A stretch of DNA of 64,000 nt from Vulcanimicrobiota bacterium. GTDB taxonomy: Bacteria; Vulcanimicrobiota; Xenobia; Xenobiales; JADMJV01. Under the pieces are notes generated by a model. That model saw only the letters and a program-made list of their open reading frames with translations, was not told where the DNA came from and did no database searches. Both the position numbers and the translations under genes were made by a program. The stretch is taken from the NCBI GenBank assembly GCA_023447635.1, contig JAEXNA010000219.1, forward strand, positions 34,079 through 98,078, given 5' to 3'. Shown here one piece after another: positions 1 to 9,125 of the stretch (its first letter is position 1; every line of letters starts with the position of its first letter).

Positions 1-1605
1 CTTCTCGGCCTCGGGCGGCAGAGTACCCAAACGGCGGAACGCCGCCGCGGCCACACCCGCAAAATATCGGGTCAAGTAGTCCAGCGAATCGCGCAGCGAG
101 GCGCACGACTCGACCGGGTCGCCCAGCCGCAGATAGAGGTCCATGCGGGTGAGAATTCGCTCTAAAACCTTGGGGCAGTGGGGCGGAATCTCCAGCGATT
201 CGCGGATCAGCGGCTTAGCCGCGACAACTTCCCCTTCGCTCTCCTCGATGACCCCCTCACCTTCCGGGCGAGGGTTGTTCAGCCAGAGCAAGTATCCGGG
301 CTCGCCTACCTCGACGAAACGGTCGCCGATGCGTAGGGAGAACTCGACACTGCCGTCCGGTCGCGGCTCGTTGAAGAAGTGTTCGGTGCTTTGCAGGTAG
401 CCGCCCAGCGCGACCAGCCACTCTCGCAGAGTGGGGACGTGCTTTTCGAACTCGAGTTTGCAGACCTCGGGGTCTTCGAGCTCACCGTAGCCAGGCTCGA
501 GTTGGCACCAGCCGGCAAGCTGACCGTGCAGGGCTAGAATCTGGGTGTGCCAGCGAGGGACGAAGGCAAAGTGCTCGTTACGCCGGTAGAAGATACCGGT
601 CAGCGTCTTGGCGGCCAGCGAGTCGGGCATCCGTCGCAAAGCCTCGAGGCTATAGTTCAATAGCGCTTCCGACGACGACACCGAGGCGCTGTTATCGAGC
701 AGCGGTACGGCCGCTCGAGGCAAGGTGTTCAGGTCCTCGCACACCTTGGAGGCGACGCCCGCGAAGTAGCGGATAAGGAACTCCAGGGCGTTGCGAAGTT
801 CAAGACAGCCAGCCACCGCGTCCTTGGCCCTCATGGCTTCGTCCAGCCGGTCCAAAATGGTGGAAAGAAACTTCGGCGCCTTCTGAGGGACAAAGAAGTA
901 GACCGGACGCTCGTAGAGCGAAAGCGGGACGTCGATCTCCTTCTCCGGGATACAGAGCGGGCAGGACGACACCTCGATCCGCTTGCCCGCCACGATCGTC
1001 TGCTTGCCCAGCTCGACCCGGATCGACTGATGCCCTTGCAGCGAAGTCCGCTCCGAGATGATGCGAGCGGCAGAAAACAGCGGAGTCAGGTTCTCCAGCC
1101 ACTCGCGCAAGTAAGGCGTGTAGTGGCGAACTTCTTGAACGCACTTCTTACGCACCGGGATCGGCGCTTCCAGAAACCGGTCCAACGCCATCGTGCCACG
1201 TCGGGGCTTGCCGCCGATCTCGAGCAGCCTGGCGAACTTCTTCGGAGTCCCCGCGTCATAGAAGCAGTCGACCAGAGCGCGAACTTCGGGCAGTTCTCCC
1301 GGCGCGTCGGCCTGCAGGAAAGCCAACCCCCGACGTAAGGTATCGACCGTCTCTTCGATATCGCCGCGCTTCTTGAACTTGAACTTCAGCTCGCCAAAAA
1401 CCGAGGCGACGCCTTCCACCAGGTCGGCCAGGTAGCAAGAGATAAACCCCAAAGTGCGCTTGAGCACCCGCAGCGAGGTGCCGGGAGCATCCAGGTCCAG
1501 CGATTCGTTGAGCTCGTCGAGCAGATGCTCGAGATGTGCCGGGGCGCCCGGATAAAGCGTGGGGACGCCCAGCTCCCTGGCTGTCAGAGCCTCCTCTACC
1601 GCCAC
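1..1605 (-). CDS. Unrecognised protein of three ~228-residue repeats (3' end outside window)
   Basis: An open frame of 535 codons runs off the left edge, so the C-terminus is missing. I chose GTG at 1605: GAGAGG lies 9 bases upstream and an in-frame TGA follows a little further up. The protein contains three copies of a helical module whose signature is a run like FLIRYFAGVAS or YLTRYFAGVAA followed by L..LP, near residues 57, 280 and 511. The second half of each unit also matches between copies (YTPYLREWL versus HVPTLREWL, then a short beta-rich stretch), so these are true internal duplications. A CPLC pair occurs near residue 220. No signal peptide or membrane segment is seen. It lies 257 bp downstream of pfaC on the same strand, so it could be the last gene of the PUFA synthase locus. 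I do not recognise the family and assign no function. Confidence 0.8.
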   Translation of the reverse strand, partial: MAVEEALTARELGVPTLYPGAPAHLEHLLDELNESLDLDAPGTSLRVLKRTLGFISCYLADLVEGVASVFGELKFKFKKRGDIEETVDTLRRGLAFLQADAPGELPEVRALVDCFYDAGTPKKFARLLEIGGKPRRGTMALDRFLEAPIPVRKKCVQEVRHYTPYLREWLENLTPLFSAARIISERTSLQGHQSIRVELGKQTIVAGKRIEVSSCPLCIPEKEIDVPLSLYERPVYFFVPQKAPKFLSTILDRLDEAMRAKDAVAGCLELRNALEFLIRYFAGVASKVCEDLNTLPRAAVPLLDNSASVSSSEALLNYSLEALRRMPDSLAAKTLTGIFYRRNEHFAFVPRWHTQILALHGQLAGWCQLEPGYGELEDPEVCKLEFEKHVPTLREWLVALGGYLQSTEHFFNEPRPDGSVEFSLRIGDRFVEVGEPGYLLWLNNPRPEGEGVIEESEGEVVAAKPLIRESLEIPPHCPKVLERILTRMDLYLRLGDPVESCASLRDSLDYLTRYFAGVAAAAFRRLGTLPPEAEK

Positions 1606-1810
1606 GCTCGAAATCCTCTCACAGCCTTCTCAGGCCGTCCTGAAGGGACGGAGTACGAAGCTTCTCTGAGACAACTCTGCTGCACCACGATATATTGAAC
1701 TCCCCCGGGCGAGATTTGCTCCGCTCTGACCGAACGCCACCGGCCAGGGGCACAACCCCGGGTTAGTGGCTTCTCCTCAGAGAAAGGGATTCCCCCGACG
1801 CTAGTAGTTA

Positions 1811-1835
1811 GATACCGTTCGCCGGGAGAGGTATC
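1811..1835 (-). other. Short inverted repeat downstream of pfaC
   Basis: GATACC (1811-1816) and GGTATC (1830-1835) form a 6-bp stem with a 13-base loop just after the pfaC stop. No T-run follows on the minus strand, so a terminator role is not supported. A second 6-bp repeat, CCGTCC/GGACGG, lies at 1635-1651 in the same 257-bp gap. Confidence 0.25.
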
Positions 1836-1862
1836 AGCCGTTTAGACTGTTCTCGGAGTAGC

Positions 1863-4800
1863 CTAGCGCGGTACCAGGCGAAGCCCAAAATCGGTCATCT
1901 CGTAGATCGGGATCCCGTCGACGCGCAGGAACCCGGCGCCCAGCAGGATCGGTTCCGCGCCGCCTTCACGGCGAGTGATCGAGACGTCCACCGTCACCTT
2001 TTTGTTCTTCGGAATCACCTGTCCGCGGTAGGCCCAGGTGTGGGGCAAACCGACCGCAACCGGCTCGAAGCGGTGGGTGTCCAGACACTCCGGCCAGTAC
2101 TGCAGAGCGGCGTATTTCAGCAGCTGCAAAAACGCCTCCAAACCTAGCGATCCGGGCCATACGGGGTCCTCGAAGAAGTGAGCTTTGAAGAACCATTCGT
2201 CCGGGTCGACGATCTTGCTGCCCTGCACGTAGCCCAGCCCCTTGAGGCCGCTTTCGGGCAAGAACAGGTCGACCTGATCCATCATCAAGAGCGCCTTGGC
2301 CGGCATACACGCGCTGGGTCCGGCGTCAAGCTGAGGGTCTTCGGGCGAGAGCGGATGGAACAGGGTGAAGGTGGTGGGACGGGCCGAAGCGGTCTCGGCC
2401 TGGCTGGGGGTATAGGTCCGACGAGCCGCATCGCGGACCCCGAGCTGGTTGGCCAGAGCGGCCGCCGAGAAGAAGCCGAAGTAGGTCGTACCCTCATAGT
2501 ACAACTCATCGCCGACCCACATCTGCATAGCGAAGTTTTCGATGATCATGCCGCCCGCTTCGGACACTTCGGTCATCTTGACGCGCATCCGAACGGTGCC
2601 CACGCCGGGGAAGAACTCCTTGTGCAGGGTAGCCGTTCCGCCCAGGTTGCGGAACTTGACGTCGGTCTCCGAGCGCAGCGCCGAACCCAGGTAGCCGGCC
2701 AGCCAGCCGCAGGGTTGGAGGGCGGCTTCGAGCAGAATGCAGTAAGCCATGGAGTCCTGGCGGTTGGCCGCGAAGTACCACTCGTCGGGCGGCACGTCGT
2801 AGTGCGCCTCGATCCAGTCGCCGGCCTGCAGCACGAACTTGGGCTGGTTGACTTCGACCACCCGGTCCATGAACTGGTAGGGCGGCCCGGGCAGGCGAGC
2901 GATCTTGCGCTCATTGTCGAACACCGTGTACTCGGGACCGAAGGCCAGCGAGGGGCGGCCGTTCGAGTACTGCATGATGCTCTCTTTGTCGTAGAGCACC
3001 TCGTAGGTGGGGGCCGGACTCTCGACCGCCGGAGAGGCAGCCGCGCGGCCGGCCCAGATGCTGTCGACGTCGTGCTGGGTAAGACCGGTCAACTGCATCG
3101 ACATGTCGACAAAGCGCACGATCGGCTTGCCGTCGCCAAACATCAGCGCATCGGCCAGCACGTAGGGCTCCGGCCCGAAGCCGATCTCCTTGATGTCGAC
3201 CTGGTAGAGCACCTTCTTGGTCTTCACGGTGACCGGACCACGGCACTTCAACGCGGCCGGCACTTCGAGTTTCGGCTCGAAGGCCACCCGGGACTCTTCC
3301 GAGAGCCAGCCCATTCGCGCCAGCAAGAAGCGCAGGGTATGAGCGCAGCACTCATACATCAGGGTGCCGGGCATCACCATGTCGTCGGTGAAGTGGCAGG
3401 TCAGGAACCAGTCGTCGGGATGGATGTCGGCCTCGGCCTCGATCTGGCCCAGCCCGAAGCGGCCGCCGTCGGCCTTCAGCGAAGTGACGCGGTCGAACAG
3501 CTTCATCCGCCCCTCGGGCAGACCGTAGGGGCGCTGCAGCGGCAGACCGGCGAACCCATCGCCGAAGCAGCCCACCAGGTCGCGGCGACGGAAGGCGGCG
3601 ACCTGAGCGTCCGAGTAGGACTCGACGGCGCCTAACCCGCGAGGGAACGGCGCCTTGGGAGCCCAACCGGCAGGGGCCTTACCGGGAACCGGCTCCTTAT
3701 CGCGCTTGGTCAGCACGATACCACCGGAAGCTTCGATCTCGGCGTAGGTGTGGAAGCCCGCGCAGCCTTTGCGCATGGTGATCAGCGGCTGACCGTCGAT
3801 GGTGCCGTCGAACTCGAAGAAGAACAGATAGACTTCGCCCTGCTGGACGAACCGGTTGATGCGAATGTCGTACACGATCACCTCACCGGGTTGGGGCAGC
3901 CCGCGATGGAACTGTACGGTGGCGTCGAGCAGACGGTAGGCCCGGTCGGGAGAGGTCACCAGGTCGATGCCCAGGTAGGAGGAGAGGAAAAGGTCGGCTT
4001 GTCCGGCCTCGACCGAGATGCAGACGGGAGCGCGGTCGTGGTCCAGGTACCAGGCCTCGGGGAAAACGTCGTGCTCGGTGATCAGCCGTCCGCCGGTCAT
4101 CGAGCCCGGCTCGCCTTCCACGCCCATCATCCGGTCGCACAGCATCAGCGGCTCGTCAGGCAGGCGTACCCGAACGGAACGCTTGTCCACGGAAGCGAAC
4201 TGAGGGCCCAGAACTTTCTCGACCGAACCGATGGCGAACTCCATACAGGCGGCGCGGTTCAGCCACGCTTGACCGTCGCGGTGGCGTTCGCCCCGCATGA
4301 TCGGGTTGGGAGAGTTCGGGTCGATTTTGGCCCAGGGGCTCTCCTCCTCGACCTGACGCAGGTGCACCGGCGCCAGAGGAAGGACCGTCGCCTGAGCCGC
4401 CGAGTCGCCCCCGGGCAGCGCGCCGCCCAGCAGGCTCTCGATGCGCTGACGAGTCTGCTCCATCAGTTCCAGGTAGGCCTCGTGAGCCAGCGAGGTCTGG
4501 CGGGTGCTCTCTACGATAGAGGCAGCCAGACGAGCGGCCGGGTCCCCGGCGTAGTCGGGGTGCAGGCCGATGACCGGGCTCAACTCGTGTCCGGGCGTGG
4601 TGGGGGGCGTCATAATCTGTCCATCCTTTGTCAGTGTCTTGGGTCGAGAAGCTTGAGGTCCGCTCCACACCAGCGCCCTCTTCGGGGCCCCGGTGGGGTG
4701 GGAGGGAGGCGGGGTGGGAGCCGGAGCGGCTACGGTGGAGGGGGCAGCGGTCGGCGTGGGAGCGCTCCGGGCCACCACGGGAGTGGGCGCAGGCCGGCTC

Positions 4801-7800
4801 ACCGCGGGAACGGGCGCCGGAGCGGGGGTCGCTGAGCGGGCCGGCGCCGGAACCTGAGCCGCCACGGGAGCAACCCCAGGGGTAGCGGGCGCAGGAGCGG
4901 CGGGTCGCGCCGGAGCGGGAGCGGGGGAAGCTGCGGCAGGGGCCGGGGGAGCTTTGCGGGTTACCGGGCTGGCCAGTCGGCGGGCCAGGCCCGAACCCGA
5001 GCCCACCGCGATGCTGGGACGGCTGCCCCGACGCGCACCCTCACGGGCCGCCGGATAGAGCGCCCCGAGGTCGACCTTGCCGCCGTGCACGTAGGTCGAG
5101 GCCAGCAGGCGCAGCAGCGCCATCGCCTCGCCCGTCTTGGGCAGCGAGAGCGAGCGGCTCCAGAACTCTTCGCCCTGCAGGATCGAGCGAATCATGCGAG
5201 CGCACGAGCCGCCCGGACCGATCTCGATGAAGTGGCGCACGCCGTCGCGGTGAGCTGCCTGGACCAGCGCCGGGAAGGAGAAGCCGTGCAGGGCGTTTTC
5301 GGTGATCGACTCGGCCGCGCTTTCCCGATCGGGAACGTAAGCCCGCTGGCGAAATCCGTTGTAGAAACGCACCCCTTCGGGCGGCGTGGTGGGCAAGCGG
5401 TGCAGTTCGCGATAGCTTTCGGCCACCGGGTGCATCAGCGCGCAGTGCACGGTGGGCACCCCGTCGAGGGCGAACAGGTCGCATTTCAGGCGGTCCGCCA
5501 CCTCGTCGAGCGCCTCGGCGGCTCCGCCGATCACGCACTCCTCGGGCGTGTTGACGATGAGCAGGAAGACATCGCCCCGCTCCCGTCCCGCGATCGCCTC
5601 GCGCACCTCGGCTTCGGGCTTGTTGACCACCGCTACCCGCCAGTCGAACGGCTGGTCGGCGGCGAGGCCGAGCACCTCGCGAGCGGTCTGATAGCCGGCG
5701 CGCAGTTGGCTCAGGAAGAGCGGCGAAGCCATGGTCTTTTCGAACATCTCGTCGCGAGCCTGCCAGGCGCCCATCGAGAACAGCGCGGCCGTCTCGCCCA
5801 AGGAATAACCGATGGCGGCCTGGGGCGGCTCCAGGAACAGCCCGAGCACTCGTGAGGCCAGGATGGCAAAGGTAACTTGACTGAAGATCGGGGCCAGCGG
5901 GTCGTTGTCGATGGCGGCCAGCGCCTCGGCCTCCCACCCGTCTCCCCTCTCCGAGGCAAACGGCTGAGTCAACCAGGGGGTGAAATGCTGGTACGACGTG
6001 GCGGCCTCGGAGGAGACCTGAGCGGCCACCTCGGGGAACAGCACGGCCAGTTCGCGGCCCATGCCCAGATAGTGATTGCCCGAGCCGGGAAACACCCAGG
6101 CGGTTTCGCCCGGGGTCGGCGCGGCCTGGAAGAACACTCCGGCCTGCCCATCTAAAGCGGGCGTCTCGCCCCGAGCGCAGCGCTCGAGCAGGTCCAGTCC
6201 GGCCAGAAGTTCGCTTGCGTTACGGGCGACCACGGCGCCGCGAGGACCGGCCACGTTGGCCTCCTGCGAGGTCGACCAGTCGCGTGCCAGCGCCTCGAAG
6301 GGGCCGGGCTCCCCCGCCGCCGAGCGCAGAGCGCCCAGGGAGGCGATGGGCAGCAGGAACAGCTGAGCCGGCAGGGCTCGCGAGCGAACTCCGGCTTCCG
6401 CCAGGCCTCCCCCCTTACCGCCTTCGCGCAGCAGTACGGCGTGGCTGTCGCGACCGGACGAATGGCCCACGCTGACCGCGCGACGCGGCCCCTGACGGTC
6501 GTCGTGCCACCAGAACGAAGCCTCGCGAGGCAGATAGGTACCCACTGGCGTGGGCAGCGGCTGTTGCAGTCCGACCACGCCCGGCAGCACCTTGCTATCG
6601 AGCGCGGTGGCTGCCGAGATCACCGAGAGCAGTCCGCCCAGGGCGCCGCCCTGGCCAAAGCTGCCCACCTGAGTTCCGAAGGCGGTCGGCCGGGCTCCCC
6701 CGGCGGGAGCGGGGAAATGGTGGCCGTAATGCTTCAAGAAACGAGCGTCGTCTTCGGGGTCGGCCCAGCTGAGCACGTCGACAAAGCCGGGAGCCTCGCC
6801 GTCCAGCTTCCTCGAGAGCGCTTCGAGATTGCGGATCAGCGCCCGCGGCCCCGAAGTGGCGAACACCTCATCGAGCACGGCCAGGATGCGATCGCCGTCG
6901 GCCTCGGCCGCGGCCCGGCTCTTGAGCACCAGCGCCACCGCCCCCTCGGCCACCGTAGCGCCCTGACCCTGAGGGTCGAAGGGTCGGGCCACGCCGCCCC
7001 TGGCCAACCGTTTGCCTCGGTCCTCGGCCCAGACACAGCGCGGGTCGCCGGCCAGGTCGATGGCGCCGATCAGGCAGCTGTCCATCTCTCCGTTCTGGAT
7101 GGCGCGCATTCCGATCTCCAGGGCGCGCACTCCGGACAGCTCTCCGCAAGAGATAGCGTAGGACGGCCCACCCAGAGAGAATTCGCGAGCGGCTCGAGAG
7201 GCCGCGATGCTGCCCAGAGCGCCCAGGGTACGAGTGCTGTCCAGCGGACGCGAGAGGGTCGCGCGCAGCCGCTCCCGTGCGGCATCGTCCAACTCTTCGG
7301 GGCGGACGCCCAGTCGAGAAAGCATGCGCGGCAGGGCCCAGCGCAGGTGGAAGTTGGTCGTCTCCATATCCAGGCTGATGCCGATCAGGGCGCCGCTGCG
7401 ACGGCAGCGCTCCTTGGGGCCCAGCGTGCTGCGCTCGGTGGCCTGGTGGGCCGCCGCCAGCAGCAGCGACTGCTGCAGCAAGATGTCGGGCAGGTCCATC
7501 GGAGGCACCCGGAACTCGCCTGCCTCGACGTGAAGCGCTTCGAGGTAGCTGCCCCAGACCTCTTCTAGCGAGGCCATCGAACCTTCCAGCCGGTCGGGCC
7601 AGCGGTTCTCGGGACGCGGCGTGGCGGCGCTACGTCCCAGCAGGCGGTCGACCAGGAAACGCTCGAAGTCGTGCTCCTGCCCGATCTTGACCGCCACCGA
7701 AGTGATCACCACCTCGTCCACCGGCGCGGGCTGCCCCACGGTCTCGGGCCCAAACCCCGGCTCTTCGACCAGAACGTGTCCGTTGATGCCGCCGAAGCCG

Positions 7801-9065
7801 AAAGCGGAAACGCCCGCCCGCAGCGGGTCGCTCGACTGCCAGGCCTCGGGCTTAGTGAGCACGCGGAACGGGGTGTCCTGGAAATCGATCCCCTTCGAGG
7901 GGCTCTCGAAGTTGTTCATCGGGGGCAAGGTGCGAGTCTCGATCGCCTTGATCACCTTGATCAGGCCGGCCACGCCCGCGCCGGTCAGAAGGTGACCAAT
8001 CTGCGATTTCACCGAACCCAGTACGGTGCCGGGAGCGTCAGAGCGCTCTTCTTGCCAGAACTTGCGCAGCGAGTTGAACTCGATCTTATCGCCCTTGGGC
8101 GTGCCGGTACCGTGGCACTCGACCAGACCCACCTGGTCGGCCCTCCAACCGGCCTGACGGTAGGCCTCGTTCAGAGCGCGAAGTTGGCCCTCGGTGTCGG
8201 GTGCCAGCAAGCTGCCCCCGACATCGTTGGAAAGGCCGATACCGCGAATCACAGCGTAGACTCGGTCGCCCTGAGCCAGCGCGTCCGGCAGGCGTTTGAG
8301 CAGCAAGAAGCCCGCTCCCTCTCCCACCACCAGGCCGTCGCCTTTGTGGTCGAAGGGCGAACAGCGGCCGCTCGGACTCAAAGCGCCCAGAGCGGTGAAG
8401 CCCGCCTGGGTGTAAAGGTTGTCGGCGCGATTGGCGCCGCCCGCCAGCACCGCGTCGGCACGTCCGTCGGTCAGGGCGTCACAGGCTAGCTTCACCGAAT
8501 ACAGCGAGGAGGCGCAAGCCGCATCCAGGGTCAAGGTGAAGCCGCCCAGCCCCAGGGCGTCAGCCACCACTTCAGCCGGACGCCCGGTGACCTGACGGTC
8601 CAACGGTCGAGACAGCGGTTCCGGCGTTTCCGGGCGAGGACTCAGGCTCTGGGCCAGGGTGTCCAGGAAAAACTCCTCGGACAGGCGCGACGACTCCATC
8701 GTGGGCAGTGCGATCGAAGCCAGGATAGTCGCCACGCGAGAGCGGTCCTCGAGCTTGCCCCGGGCGTCATCGAGGGTCATCTCGGCGGCCACCAGGGACA
8801 GACGACTGAGATCGTCCAAGCCTTCACCGCTCACGCTGCGCGGCTGCGGAATCGCATCCATCAAACAGGCGCGCAGCGAACCGACGCCGTCAGCGCCCGT
8901 GCCGTTCTTGGCGAACCAGTTCGGGTCGGCGGGCCAGCGCTCGGCCGGCACCTCGCGAGAGGCGTCGTAGCCGCTCAGGATGTTGTTCCAGAAAGCCGGC
9001 ACGTCGGGGGCCGAAGGAAATACTCCGCCCATCCCCACGACAGCGATGGCATAAGGTCTTTTCAC
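1863..9065 (-). CDS. pfaC: PUFA synthase subunit PfaC with fused acyltransferase (KS-CLF-AT-DH-DH)
   Basis: A 2400-residue iterative PKS subunit of omega-3/omega-6 polyunsaturated fatty acid synthases. Domains in order: ketosynthase (1-440; DAACASS with Cys184, VECHGTGT, VKSQIGH); chain-length-factor KS (450-880), where Glu642 aligns with the active cysteine; acyltransferase of PfaB type (about 990-1330; GYSLGE, Ser1088); an Ala/Pro linker (about 1380-1470); then two FabA-like dehydratases, each a double hot-dog. The catalytic hot-dogs carry CHFTDDMVMPG (His1891) and AHFFEDPVWPG (His2296); pseudo-hot-dogs precede them near 1675 and 2093. It ends right after the second DH, so the acylglycerol-phosphate acyltransferase domain of myxobacterial Pfa3 is absent. 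Start is GTG with AAAGGA 6 bases upstream. It lies 60 bp after pfaA, behind a terminator. Identification is firm from motifs and gene order; the product cannot be read from sequence. Confidence 0.95.
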   Translation of the reverse strand: MKRPYAIAVVGMGGVFPSAPDVPAFWNNILSGYDASREVPAERWPADPNWFAKNGTGADGVGSLRACLMDAIPQPRSVSGEGLDDLSRLSLVAAEMTLDDARGKLEDRSRVATILASIALPTMESSRLSEEFFLDTLAQSLSPRPETPEPLSRPLDRQVTGRPAEVVADALGLGGFTLTLDAACASSLYSVKLACDALTDGRADAVLAGGANRADNLYTQAGFTALGALSPSGRCSPFDHKGDGLVVGEGAGFLLLKRLPDALAQGDRVYAVIRGIGLSNDVGGSLLAPDTEGQLRALNEAYRQAGWRADQVGLVECHGTGTPKGDKIEFNSLRKFWQEERSDAPGTVLGSVKSQIGHLLTGAGVAGLIKVIKAIETRTLPPMNNFESPSKGIDFQDTPFRVLTKPEAWQSSDPLRAGVSAFGFGGINGHVLVEEPGFGPETVGQPAPVDEVVITSVAVKIGQEHDFERFLVDRLLGRSAATPRPENRWPDRLEGSMASLEEVWGSYLEALHVEAGEFRVPPMDLPDILLQQSLLLAAAHQATERSTLGPKERCRRSGALIGISLDMETTNFHLRWALPRMLSRLGVRPEELDDAARERLRATLSRPLDSTRTLGALGSIAASRAAREFSLGGPSYAISCGELSGVRALEIGMRAIQNGEMDSCLIGAIDLAGDPRCVWAEDRGKRLARGGVARPFDPQGQGATVAEGAVALVLKSRAAAEADGDRILAVLDEVFATSGPRALIRNLEALSRKLDGEAPGFVDVLSWADPEDDARFLKHYGHHFPAPAGGARPTAFGTQVGSFGQGGALGGLLSVISAATALDSKVLPGVVGLQQPLPTPVGTYLPREASFWWHDDRQGPRRAVSVGHSSGRDSHAVLLREGGKGGGLAEAGVRSRALPAQLFLLPIASLGALRSAAGEPGPFEALARDWSTSQEANVAGPRGAVVARNASELLAGLDLLERCARGETPALDGQAGVFFQAAPTPGETAWVFPGSGNHYLGMGRELAVLFPEVAAQVSSEAATSYQHFTPWLTQPFASERGDGWEAEALAAIDNDPLAPIFSQVTFAILASRVLGLFLEPPQAAIGYSLGETAALFSMGAWQARDEMFEKTMASPLFLSQLRAGYQTAREVLGLAADQPFDWRVAVVNKPEAEVREAIAGRERGDVFLLIVNTPEECVIGGAAEALDEVADRLKCDLFALDGVPTVHCALMHPVAESYRELHRLPTTPPEGVRFYNGFRQRAYVPDRESAAESITENALHGFSFPALVQAAHRDGVRHFIEIGPGGSCARMIRSILQGEEFWSRSLSLPKTGEAMALLRLLASTYVHGGKVDLGALYPAAREGARRGSRPSIAVGSGSGLARRLASPVTRKAPPAPAAASPAPAPARPAAPAPATPGVAPVAAQVPAPARSATPAPAPVPAVSRPAPTPVVARSAPTPTAAPSTVAAPAPTPPPSHPTGAPKRALVWSGPQASRPKTLTKDGQIMTPPTTPGHELSPVIGLHPDYAGDPAARLAASIVESTRQTSLAHEAYLELMEQTRQRIESLLGGALPGGDSAAQATVLPLAPVHLRQVEEESPWAKIDPNSPNPIMRGERHRDGQAWLNRAACMEFAIGSVEKVLGPQFASVDKRSVRVRLPDEPLMLCDRMMGVEGEPGSMTGGRLITEHDVFPEAWYLDHDRAPVCISVEAGQADLFLSSYLGIDLVTSPDRAYRLLDATVQFHRGLPQPGEVIVYDIRINRFVQQGEVYLFFFEFDGTIDGQPLITMRKGCAGFHTYAEIEASGGIVLTKRDKEPVPGKAPAGWAPKAPFPRGLGAVESYSDAQVAAFRRRDLVGCFGDGFAGLPLQRPYGLPEGRMKLFDRVTSLKADGGRFGLGQIEAEADIHPDDWFLTCHFTDDMVMPGTLMYECCAHTLRFLLARMGWLSEESRVAFEPKLEVPAALKCRGPVTVKTKKVLYQVDIKEIGFGPEPYVLADALMFGDGKPIVRFVDMSMQLTGLTQHDVDSIWAGRAAASPAVESPAPTYEVLYDKESIMQYSNGRPSLAFGPEYTVFDNERKIARLPGPPYQFMDRVVEVNQPKFVLQAGDWIEAHYDVPPDEWYFAANRQDSMAYCILLEAALQPCGWLAGYLGSALRSETDVKFRNLGGTATLHKEFFPGVGTVRMRVKMTEVSEAGGMIIENFAMQMWVGDELYYEGTTYFGFFSAAALANQLGVRDAARRTYTPSQAETASARPTTFTLFHPLSPEDPQLDAGPSACMPAKALLMMDQVDLFLPESGLKGLGYVQGSKIVDPDEWFFKAHFFEDPVWPGSLGLEAFLQLLKYAALQYWPECLDTHRFEPVAVGLPHTWAYRGQVIPKNKKVTVDVSITRREGGAEPILLGAGFLRVDGIPIYEMTDFGLRLVPR

Positions 9066-9085
9066 GATGGGTCCTTTGTCTTGTC

Positions 9086-9118
9086 AGGAAAAACAAGCCC
9101 GGGCCCCGCGGGGCCCGG
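9086..9118 (-). terminator. Intrinsic terminator/attenuator between pfaA and pfaC
   Basis: Positions 9099-9118 are a perfect 20-bp palindrome: CCGGGCCCC (9099-9107), GC, GGGGCCCGG (9110-9118). In the minus-strand transcript it is followed by CTTGTTTTTCC, a T-rich tail. It lies wholly in the 60-bp pfaA-pfaC gap, just upstream of the pfaC ribosome site, so it should reduce pfaC transcription relative to pfaA. Its effect is inferred. Confidence 0.75.
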
Positions 9119-9125
9119 ACCGGGG

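Noticed and set aside
2178..4835. Long open frames on the plus strand opposite pfaC (2178-3635, 3750-4835)
   Set aside because: They are antisense shadows caused by the strong GC third-position bias; the products are His/Gln/Arg/Gly-rich and the minus strand holds unmistakable PKS motifs.
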